From NCBI RefSeq assembly GCF_000789255.1, contig NZ_CP009552.1, positions 806,001 through 870,000 on the forward strand: a DNA stretch of 64,000 bases, in the 5' to 3' direction. The notes below the pieces were generated by a model. That model searched no databases. It was not told where the DNA came from and worked only from the letters and a program-made list of their open reading frames with translations. Source of the DNA: Geoglobus acetivorans. Its GTDB lineage: Archaea; Halobacteriota; Archaeoglobi; Archaeoglobales; Archaeoglobaceae. Positions 57,498 to 64,000 of the stretch are shown here, in pieces (the first letter of the stretch is position 1; each line of letters starts with the position of its first letter). The position numbers and the translations under genes were made by a program.

Positions 57498-58352
57498 ATG
57501 ATAAAAAAAGTCCTTTTCCCGACAGATTTCTCAAAAGCGAGTGAAGAAGGTATTTGTGTTTTTGAGGACCTCAAATCTGTGGGGCTTGAGGAGGTAATAA
57601 TAACGCATGTCATAGACCTGAACAGGCTCATCGGTCCTGTTTCCGGAATCGACATTCCCGCGGTAATACACGATTACGAGGAGGAAAGCAACCAGAACCT
57701 CAAAAAGTTCGCCGAACTTATAGAAAAAACGGGTGTGAAAGCGGTTATAGACGACATAAGGATGGGCGAACCATCATCCACAATATGTGATGTCGCTGAA
57801 GAGAAGGGCGTTGATGCAGTGGTAATCCCATCCCACGGAAAGGGTCTGCTCGCAGGAGTTCTCCTCGGCAGCGTCTCTGAAGGAGTCGTGAAGAGAAGCA
57901 AGAAACCGGTTCTTGTCGTGAAACTGACTGCCCAAAATAATGGAGAGATCAGAAAGGAGTTCGACAGACTTTTCAGCAGGATACTGTTTGCCTACGACTT
58001 TTCCGAACAATCAGACCGGCTCAAGGAATACGTTAAACTGTTCGCAGAAAAAGGCGGATCCGACGAGGTTATGATTGTCCACGTGATCGAGAAGGGTGAA
58101 GAGCTGTCTGACGAGCAAATAGAAAAACTTGAAAGCATCAAAAGGGAATTCGAGAACGCTGGTGTTTCAGCAGACCTGTTCATTGAAAGCGGAACTCCGT
58201 ACAAAGAGATTTCAAGACTGGTAGATGAAAAACTCGCTTCACTCGTCGCCATCTCCAGCACGGGGAAGGGTCTGATCAAATCTCTGCTTGGAGGCACTGC
58301 CGATAACGTTGTGAGGAGGAGTAAAGTACCGGTATTCGTTTACAAGCAATGA
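57498..58352 (+). CDS. tandem universal stress protein
   Basis: 284 residues, two UspA domains (1-142 and about 155-284). Each has an N-terminal LFPTDFSKAS / LFAYDFSEQS strand and a C-terminal ATP-binding G-x2-G-x9-G-S/T-like loop (SHGKGLLAGVLLGSVSEGVV, SSTGKGLIKSLLGGTADNVV). The ATP motif is well kept, so it probably binds ATP. Coupled to the Brix gene by overlap. Confidence 0.93.
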   Translation: MIKKVLFPTDFSKASEEGICVFEDLKSVGLEEVIITHVIDLNRLIGPVSGIDIPAVIHDYEEESNQNLKKFAELIEKTGVKAVIDDIRMGEPSSTICDVAEEKGVDAVVIPSHGKGLLAGVLLGSVSEGVVKRSKKPVLVVKLTAQNNGEIRKEFDRLFSRILFAYDFSEQSDRLKEYVKLFAEKGGSDEVMIVHVIEKGEELSDEQIEKLESIKREFENAGVSADLFIESGTPYKEISRLVDEKLASLVAISSTGKGLIKSLLGGTADNVVRRSKVPVFVYKQ

Positions 58353-58807
58353 TAACCCTTACAACCTCAAGGGATCCGTCCCAGAGGACCCGGAGCTTTG
58401 CAAAGGTCATCTCAAGGTACATGAACTGGTATTACCTGCAGAGAGGTAAGCTCAGCATGGAGGACCTGTTCGAGAAATCGGACAGAATTGTGCTCATAAG
58501 AGAGATAAAGGGAAATCCAGCGTTCCTGGATCTGTACACTGGAAACAAAAAATCCATGACGATGAGGATCAACGTGGGAACAATAAAGAAAGAAAAAATG
58601 GACGACAGCCCGGTGTACTTTGCAGGCAGACTTCCTTTCGACCCGGTAATACTCGGAGCCATGCCAAAGATAGATGCTGGAGAGAAGCTCGCAAGAAAAC
58701 TGAATCTGAAAAAAATTGTATATGCAAGAAAGGACGGGAAACTTATCTTCACATTCGATGGCAGGGAGGTTCTCACTGTAAAACTCCTCGGGGTCTATGA
58801 GGGCTAA
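58349..58807 (+). CDS. Brix-domain rRNA processing protein (Imp4-like)
   Basis: 152 residues. TTSRDPSQRTRSFAKVISRY at the N-terminus is the Brix entry motif, followed by a beta fold with LIREIKGNPAFLDLY and the central ISLxGxxP-like end. Archaeal Brix proteins bind pre-rRNA. Part of a cluster with Pcc1 and prefoldin. Confidence 0.9.
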   Translation: MITLTTSRDPSQRTRSFAKVISRYMNWYYLQRGKLSMEDLFEKSDRIVLIREIKGNPAFLDLYTGNKKSMTMRINVGTIKKEKMDDSPVYFAGRLPFDPVILGAMPKIDAGEKLARKLNLKKIVYARKDGKLIFTFDGREVLTVKLLGVYEG

Positions 58808-59030
58808 AATCGAGATCTCCGGAAAAAAGGACTGGCTCAGAATCCTGAAAGAAATATTTGTTGAGAAGCCAGAAGATAGAAGGAGCAGAGCGAAAGTTTA
58901 TTTAACCGATGAAAAATTCGTAATTGAGATAATAGCCGATGACCTCATCGCTCTGAGAGCGAGTGTCAACTCGTATTTGAGGTTGATTAGAGCCTGTATC
59001 GGTACATTAGAGGTGATAGAAAATGGGTGA
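58797..59030 (+). CDS. pcc1: KEOPS complex subunit Pcc1
   Basis: 77 residues, Pcc1-like: KVYLTDEKFVIEIIADDLIALRASVNSYLRLI is the family signature. KEOPS makes t6A37 on tRNAs. Overlaps the Brix gene by 11 bases and the prefoldin gene by 8, the conserved archaeal gene order. Confidence 0.9.
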   Translation: MRAKIEISGKKDWLRILKEIFVEKPEDRRSRAKVYLTDEKFVIEIIADDLIALRASVNSYLRLIRACIGTLEVIENG

Positions 59031-59370
59031 ATTACCTCCTCAGGTTCAGAATCTGGCAGGACAGCTTCAGCAGGTTCAGCAGCAGCTGCAGCTGATAATC
59101 TCACAGAAGGCTCAGCTTGAAGGACTGATCAAGGAGGCGAAGGATGCACTTGATGAACTGCAGAAGTCCGATTCGGATGTGGCATACAGGGCAGTAGGAA
59201 ACGTTCTCGTCAAGCTCAAAAAAGAGGAAATCGAGAAGGACCTCCAGGAGAAGATAGAAACCTACGAAGTCAGAAAGAACATGCTTGAAAGGCAGGAAGG
59301 AAAGCTGAGGGACAGACTGGCAGAACTGCAGGAAAAGCTAAGATCTGCTCTTGGCGTTCAGGCTGGCTAA
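59023..59370 (+). CDS. pfdB: prefoldin beta subunit
   Basis: 115 residues, predicted almost entirely coiled coil with a beta-hairpin core: QNLAGQLQQVQQQLQLIISQ, DVAYRAVGNVLVKLKKEE. Prefoldin passes unfolded proteins to thermosomes. Its C-terminus overlaps the next, convergent gene by 33 bases. Confidence 0.95.
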   Translation: MGELPPQVQNLAGQLQQVQQQLQLIISQKAQLEGLIKEAKDALDELQKSDSDVAYRAVGNVLVKLKKEEIEKDLQEKIETYEVRKNMLERQEGKLRDRLAELQEKLRSALGVQAG

Positions 59371-59670
59371 TATTTTTTCAAGTATTTTTTCATCAATATC
59401 TCTGCTCACACGCATAAACCTCCCATCCCAGGCAATGTAGCCCTTATCAAAAAACCAGGCGTTGCGGAATGGATAGAGTCTCTTTTTCCTGCCGCCAAAC
59501 TCATTCATCAAACCTTCATGGATATTCAGCTCATTCTCGAATCTGACCACGAAGGACAGGTCATCTCCAACCGATACGACGTTCTCACTCAACCTTCTCA
59601 GCTCGGACTGAAGCTCTGCTGGGCTGCCATCAAATGACTTTGCCATTCTCAGAAGTTCGAGCAAATCCAT
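59338..59670 (-). CDS. unknown archaeal protein
   Basis: 110 residues, alpha/beta: MDLLELLRMAKSFDGSP, VSVGDDLSFVVRFENELNI, WFFDKGYIAWDGRFMRVSR. No recognised family. Overlap with prefoldin beta on the other strand is only at the 3' ends. Codon use is host-like. Confidence 0.7.
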   Translation of the reverse strand: MDLLELLRMAKSFDGSPAELQSELRRLSENVVSVGDDLSFVVRFENELNIHEGLMNEFGGRKKRLYPFRNAWFFDKGYIAWDGRFMRVSRDIDEKILEKILASLNAKSRS

Positions 59671-59705
59671 AACAGTTAAAAGTACGGTGCCAGTTAAAAA
59701 TAATT

Positions 59706-59873
59706 GTGGAGGAATACTATGCTCGTCTGATTGTCAGATTCTTGGGAGGGATACTGCTCATATTCATCTCTATCTTTGCCCTGATAATAAACCAGCCACT
59801 GCTAACAGCGGGCGGAATTGCTGTAGGACTCTACCTTTCGGTTACTGCTTACAGAGAAGGGAGTAAACTCTGA
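59706..59873 (+). CDS. small two-TM membrane protein
   Basis: 55 residues from GTG: two hydrophobic helices (GGILLIFISIFALIINQPLL and GIAVGLYLSVTAY). Not listed by length rules elsewhere, but its composition and clear end suggest a real gene. It converges on the aldolase gene with a 32-base overlap. GTG without a clear ribosome site. Confidence 0.45.
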   Translation: MEEYYARLIVRFLGGILLIFISIFALIINQPLLTAGGIAVGLYLSVTAYREGSKL

Positions 59874-60390
59874 CAAGATAGTAAACCTTGCAGGAGTGTT
59901 CCACAAAGCTCGCCAGTTTGAACGCATCCATAAAAGACCGGCCTGCGGCATAGATCCCGTGACCCTTCACAACGGCAAAGCCATTTTTGCGTATTTCATC
60001 AGAAATCAGCTCCGCATACCTTTCCGTGCCAAATTTTCCCTCGATGAACCTGATCTCTCCCAGAAACATCCTGCCCTCCAGGTCAACAGGGATTAATCCG
60101 TCCTCAAGGAGGGAAAGAGCGACATTGTATGAGCCGTGGCAGTGCAGAACTGCTCGAAAGTTTGTTTTTTCATATACCTTCCTGTGAACCTCAAGGTCCG
60201 ATGAGGCGCTCCTGTCAGTGCCCCTGAAGTCCACCCTCACAAAGTCATCAGGAGTGAGCTCATCGAGAACCGCTCCGCTTTTTGTGATAACCATCTCTCC
60301 ACCATCCACAAAACTCAGGTTACCGCTCGATCCATCAATCAGATGCTGTTCTGCAAGTTTTTTACCGACCCTTATCGCCTCGTCAATCAC
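59842..60390 (-). CDS. class II aldolase/adducin family protein
   Basis: 182 residues with the motif GSSGNLSFVDGGEMVITKSG and zinc ligands in VLHCHGSYNVALSL and KGHGIYAAG. Family members include fuculose-phosphate aldolase and methylthioribulose dehydratase; the substrate here is not deducible. Starts on the minus strand between two divergent genes. Confidence 0.9.
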   Translation of the reverse strand: MIDEAIRVGKKLAEQHLIDGSSGNLSFVDGGEMVITKSGAVLDELTPDDFVRVDFRGTDRSASSDLEVHRKVYEKTNFRAVLHCHGSYNVALSLLEDGLIPVDLEGRMFLGEIRFIEGKFGTERYAELISDEIRKNGFAVVKGHGIYAAGRSFMDAFKLASFVEHSCKVYYLVRVYSLLCKQ

Positions 60391-60470
60391 ATCAACTCAA
60401 TGAAACCGATGTATTAAAACCGTTGTGGGTTGCAGGAAAACAGTTTTATTTTGGGAACAGATTCAGGAAC

Positions 60471-61085
60471 ATGGGTTTTCTCATTGCCGTTGAGGGAATA
60501 GATGGTGCAGGCAAAACCACAATCGCAAAACACATAAAGGAAATTCTTGAGGATTTCGGATTCAGAGCTGAGGTTCTCAAGGAACCGGGTGACAGTGTTT
60601 ACGGAAAGATGATAAAAAACTCTGAGAGCAGATTTCCTCCAGAAAAGGAACTTGAACTGTTCATTCTCGACAGAATCGAGGACGTGAACAAAAACATACT
60701 TCCAAAGGTCAATGCAGGGATATGCGTTATCATGGACAGATATTACTACTCAAACGTGGCATATCAGGGTGCTCTCGGAATAGACCCGGAGGAAATCCTT
60801 AGAAAAAACGAGGAAATTGCACCAAAACCGGACCTCACCATACTGCTTGATGTCAGTCCAGACATTGCTCTTAAAAGAATTCAGAAAAGGCAGAAGATTA
60901 CGCCTTTCGAGGAAGCAGAGTATCTTGAGAGGGTGAGAGAGCTGTATCTCAGCATAAAGTCTGAAGAAATCAGAGTGGTTGACGCAGGCCAGCCTCTGGA
61001 TGATGTAAAAAGTGAAGTGTACCAGCTTGTGATGGAACTCATATCATCAAGGGGTTCGTTCTTTGAAATGGCAATGAGAAAATAA
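60471..61085 (+). CDS. tmk: thymidylate kinase
   Basis: 204 residues from ATG 60471. P-loop EGIDGAGKTT at 8-17, DRYYYSNVAYQGA (DR-x-x-x-S), and a LID region KRQKITPFEEAEYLERVREL. Phosphorylates dTMP to dTDP. The earlier in-frame start would add an unlikely N-terminus. Confidence 0.94.
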   Translation: MGFLIAVEGIDGAGKTTIAKHIKEILEDFGFRAEVLKEPGDSVYGKMIKNSESRFPPEKELELFILDRIEDVNKNILPKVNAGICVIMDRYYYSNVAYQGALGIDPEEILRKNEEIAPKPDLTILLDVSPDIALKRIQKRQKITPFEEAEYLERVRELYLSIKSEEIRVVDAGQPLDDVKSEVYQLVMELISSRGSFFEMAMRK

Positions 61086-61090
61086 GGGAG

Positions 61091-61936
61091 TTATATTTCA
61101 ACCTGCTCAAACACTCCCAGCAGGTCCTTGTCGGAAATCATTCCGACAAACCTTTCGTTGAAATCGAGAACCGGCAGGTAGTCCAGATCGTTACCGATCA
61201 TCTCTTTTGCAACCTTTGATACGCTGGTTTGTGGATTCGCAAATACAGGCGTTTTCATGAACTTCTTTACAGGTTCCTTAGGGAGCTTCAGAACACTGAC
61301 CTCAAAGTACTTGACCGAGTAATCCCTTATGCCCTCCCAGGCCCAGGTATCGTCGCTATCACTTGAAGATGCATACTCCCTCGATTCTATGAAGTCCTCA
61401 ATCAGAGACTCGGTGAGCAGAATTTTTTCATCTACAATACCAACAACCCTCGCGTCGCTGTCGAGTACAGGGCACGCCTCCGCATTGGCAATCCTCATCA
61501 TTTCTCCAGCGACATTCAGAGGGGTCTCTTCCCAGACAGACGTTGTTGAGTTCCTTATGTATTCCTTGATCGGTATCTCCACATTCTTTTCGGCCAGAAC
61601 CTTGACAATATCTCTGACCGTGATGATTCCGACAAGCTCGTCACCATCGACCACCGGCAACCTCCGGAAATGTGTGGTATTCAGGATGCGTATAACCTCC
61701 TTAACATCAACATCAGGTGAGATGTATGTCGGATCAGGAGTCATTAACAGAGCAAGCTGATCCTCATCTATTTTTCTCAGGATGTCCTTCCGTGTAACAA
61801 TTCCGGCAAGCTTTCCGTCCTTGAGCACAGGTACGGCTGAAATACCGTATTTTTTAAAGAGTTCGAGGACACTTTCCCTTGTTGAGGGCAGTTCTTCATA
61901 GATCACATCCGGGTTCATAATTTCCTTCGCCTTCAT
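61091..61936 (-). CDS. four-CBS-domain protein
   Basis: 281 residues from ATG 61936 (61981 gives 15 more). Four CBS motifs in two Bateman pairs: KEIMNPDVIYEELPSTRES, LLMTPDPTYISPDVDVKEV, IRNSTTSVWEETPLNVAGE and KFMKTPVFANPQTSVSKVA. Binds adenosyl nucleotides; the partner enzyme or channel is unknown. Confidence 0.9.
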   Translation of the reverse strand: MKAKEIMNPDVIYEELPSTRESVLELFKKYGISAVPVLKDGKLAGIVTRKDILRKIDEDQLALLMTPDPTYISPDVDVKEVIRILNTTHFRRLPVVDGDELVGIITVRDIVKVLAEKNVEIPIKEYIRNSTTSVWEETPLNVAGEMMRIANAEACPVLDSDARVVGIVDEKILLTESLIEDFIESREYASSSDSDDTWAWEGIRDYSVKYFEVSVLKLPKEPVKKFMKTPVFANPQTSVSKVAKEMIGNDLDYLPVLDFNERFVGMISDKDLLGVFEQVEI

Positions 61937-62023
61937 GACAGTTATTGCTGGAGTTGCATCATCAATATATATTTTACTCAAAAAATGGTTGTTCGAATCT
62001 GAATAACGGAAATGAAATTAAAA

Positions 62024-62992
62024 TCAACCCTGCTTTGCTCTCTTCTTACCAACCAGGGTTAAAAACGCCAGAAATGAGTTGAGCTGGATTCTCTCGTGTG
62101 CTCCTTCCGTCAGTCTGAAATCGATCTCACCAAGCTTTTCCACGAGAACAACCTTCAGGGACTCGTCAAAGCCTGAAGAGATTATTTCCCTGTACATCTG
62201 GGAGACTATGTCCTCACCACTCATCCCGTATTCGATCATTAGCCTGTCAAGGTAATCCCTTGCAGAAAGAAAGTCACCCTTTAAAGCGGTCTCAATAAGA
62301 TTTTTCAGCTCTTCCGGTCGTGCTGTAGCGGTTATCTGGTAAATCAGATCAGCTGTAACCCTTTCACCCAGCGCCGAAGCTCCCTGCAGAGCGTTAATCG
62401 CCTTTCTGAAATCCCCTCCAGATACGTAGATCAACGCCTCAATGGCCTCATCATCGATGTCTATTCTCTCCTCCTCACATATCTCGAGTAACCGTTTCCT
62501 CATTGCCTCAGTGGGAACCGGCCTGAACTTGAAGACTGCACACCTGCTCTGGATGGGCTCGATAATCCTGCTGATGTAGTTGCAGCTGAGGATAAACCTG
62601 CATGTTTTTGAGTACATCTCCATTGTTCTTCTGAGGGCAGCCTGAGCGTCAGCTGTTAAGGCATCCGCCTCATCCAGAAATATGATTTTGAATGGAGCCG
62701 AAATCGGTGCGGTTCTTGCGAATTCCTTTATCTTGTGCCTGACAACATCAATTCCTCTTTCATCACTCGCATTCATCTCGATGAAGTTGTCCTGCCACAC
62801 ATCACCGAAAAGGTCTCTCGCAAGGGCTATGGACGTTGCCGTTTTTCCTGTGCCCGGAGGGCCTGCGAAAAGCAGATGCGGAATGTTTTTCTTGTGAACA
62901 TAACCCTTAAGACGCTGAATCACCTCATCCTGACCGACAACTTCATCGAGGGTCTTCGGCCTGTATTTCTCAACCCAGATTATCGTGTCCAT
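62024..62992 (-). CDS. rfcS: replication factor C small subunit
   Basis: 322 residues from ATG 62992. AAA+ clamp loader: WVEKYRPKTLDEVVGQDEVI, Walker A AGPPGTGKTATSI, Walker B FLDEADALTADAQAALRR, SRC motif region EPIQSRCAVFKF. Loads PCNA for DNA replication. The C-terminal collar domain follows. Confidence 0.96.
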   Translation of the reverse strand: MDTIIWVEKYRPKTLDEVVGQDEVIQRLKGYVHKKNIPHLLFAGPPGTGKTATSIALARDLFGDVWQDNFIEMNASDERGIDVVRHKIKEFARTAPISAPFKIIFLDEADALTADAQAALRRTMEMYSKTCRFILSCNYISRIIEPIQSRCAVFKFRPVPTEAMRKRLLEICEEERIDIDDEAIEALIYVSGGDFRKAINALQGASALGERVTADLIYQITATARPEELKNLIETALKGDFLSARDYLDRLMIEYGMSGEDIVSQMYREIISSGFDESLKVVLVEKLGEIDFRLTEGAHERIQLNSFLAFLTLVGKKRAKQG

Positions 62993-63108
62993 CACAGATT
63001 CAAACAGCGAACGAATATTAAAAACCTTCTGAGTCAATTATGCACCGGCCCACAAAAGCGGCAGGGTATTATATTTCCAATTCGAATTTCGAAATAGGGT
63101 GATACACA

Positions 63109-63795
63109 ATGGGATTGCTGAAAAATGAAGATAAGGAATATCTGAAAAGGGAGTTTGAAAACGCCCTGAAAAACGATGTCAGGCTGATTCTGTTCTCCAG
63201 TGAGGATGAACACTGCATATACTGCAAAGAGACCAGACAGCTCCTTGAGGAAGTATCAGCGCTATCGGATAAGATACTGCTGGAGGTCCATGACATAAAA
63301 AGCGAGGATGCAAAGACGATGGGTGTCGAGCACACACCAACAATCGTCATAACAGACAGTGACAGCAGGCTGGGGTCGAGGATAAAGTTCATCGGGATTC
63401 CGTCGGGATATGAGTTCACAACGCTCATCAAGGACATCATGTTCATCTCGTCCGGTGAACTTGAGGTGTCTCCGGAAACAAGGGAGGCGCTGAAGGACGT
63501 AAACAGCAAACTTCTGATTGAGGTTTACGTAACCCCGAGCTGCCCGTACTGTCCAAAAGCCGTGCTCGTGGCTCACCAGTTTGCGATGATAAGTGAAAAC
63601 ATAGAGGGTGTTATGATTGAAAGCCTCGAATTTCCATCGCTGGCTGACAGATGGAGCGTTATGGGTGTACCGCACACGGTCATCAGAAACCTCGATAAGG
63701 GCAATGTTGTTCAGTTCGTTGGTGCATATCCAGAAACGCATGTTATCAACTTCGTGAAGGATGCGGATGAGGGCAAGGATGTCGACATGAGATAA
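63109..63795 (+). CDS. protein disulfide oxidoreductase (two thioredoxin folds)
   Basis: 228 residues. Two glutaredoxin-like units: C36-I-Y-C39 in EDEHCIYCKETRQ and C145-P-Y-C148 in VTPSCPYCPKAV, the latter typical of hyperthermophile PDO. Keeps intracellular disulfides in order. Divergent from RFC gene with promoters in the 116-base gap. Confidence 0.93.
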   Translation: MGLLKNEDKEYLKREFENALKNDVRLILFSSEDEHCIYCKETRQLLEEVSALSDKILLEVHDIKSEDAKTMGVEHTPTIVITDSDSRLGSRIKFIGIPSGYEFTTLIKDIMFISSGELEVSPETREALKDVNSKLLIEVYVTPSCPYCPKAVLVAHQFAMISENIEGVMIESLEFPSLADRWSVMGVPHTVIRNLDKGNVVQFVGAYPETHVINFVKDADEGKDVDMR

Positions 63796-63863
63796 ACCCC
63801 ACTTTACTTTTCTTTTCATGGCCCCAACAAGTATTTAAATAACCTTCCGACAAAACACATTCA

Positions 63864-64000
63864 ATGGATGAGTTTGAAGAAATAATTGAGATAGAAATTG
63901 ACGAAGAGGAGTTTGAAACTGAAGATGATGCCAGGCTTGCAGAAATTTACAAGCTTGCGGTAAAGCTCGTGGAGCATCTCGAAAGGCTGAAAAGCCAGGA
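63864..64000 (+). CDS. acidic protein, 3' end outside the window
   Basis: Starts at ATG 63864 (MDEFEEIIEIEIDEEEFETEDD...), continuing beyond the window. Strongly acidic then helical (YKLAVKLVEHLERLKSQ). Too short to identify. Confidence 0.55.
   Translation, partial: MDEFEEIIEIEIDEEEFETEDDARLAEIYKLAVKLVEHLERLKSQ

Overview
The window is archaeal, most likely an Archaeoglobales-type euryarchaeon (Archaeoglobus, Geoglobus or Ferroglobus relative). Evidence: clamp-loader small subunit (RFC), prefoldin beta, KEOPS Pcc1 and a Brix protein; a KaiC-type ATPase; archaeal TATA promoters with many leaderless or GTG/TTG starts; a PGF-CTERM surface protein; archaeal riboflavin and coenzyme M pathway genes. 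No rRNA is present, so the genus is inference. No CRISPR array was seen.

Layout. (1) 1-4.7 kb: an AT-rich leader with competing hairpins, then cysteate synthase, fused sulfopyruvate decarboxylase ComDE and a binding-protein-like gene, a coenzyme M synthesis operon, with a radical SAM gene upstream. (2) 4.7-9.0 kb: a signalling cluster of a CheY-like receiver, an unknown helical protein, a double KaiC ATPase and a two-PAS protein lacking a kinase ATPase domain. (3) 9.1-10.8 kb: a frameshifted small gene and a four-gene operon of winged-helix protein, two zinc-ribbon proteins and a RelE/ParE toxin.

(4) 11.03-40.41 kb: an integrated element of about 29.4 kb, bounded by a 15-bp direct repeat that is the 3' end of tRNA-Ser(UGA). 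It carries a tyrosine integrase next to the tRNA and an Orc1/Cdc6 replication protein at its right end, and a second, shorter tyrosine recombinase in the middle. The left part holds accessory genes: a PGF-CTERM surface protein, a C39-like peptidase pair, a PD-(D/E)XK nuclease, a structured RNA candidate, a HEPN-like module, a ribbon-helix-helix regulator and a run of overlapping small Cys-rich genes. The right part (24.2-37.4 kb) is one long co-oriented block: secreted LamG protein, secreted beta-rich proteins, a subtilisin, at least six small or medium membrane proteins, a HerA-like ATPase and an N-glycan-rich stalk protein. No tailed-virus capsid, portal or terminase gene was recognised. The layout resembles enveloped pleomorphic archaeal viruses or vesicle-forming plasmids. 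AT-rich patches coincide with exposed modules, suggesting exchange of surface domains.

(5) 40.5-64 kb: ordinary chromosome, including a membrane/surface operon (DUF58, membrane protein, transglutaminase, membrane protein, MoxR), nucleotide and cofactor enzymes, a translation/folding cluster (Brix, Pcc1, prefoldin beta), thymidylate kinase, RFC small subunit and a protein disulfide oxidoreductase. The last gene runs off the end.
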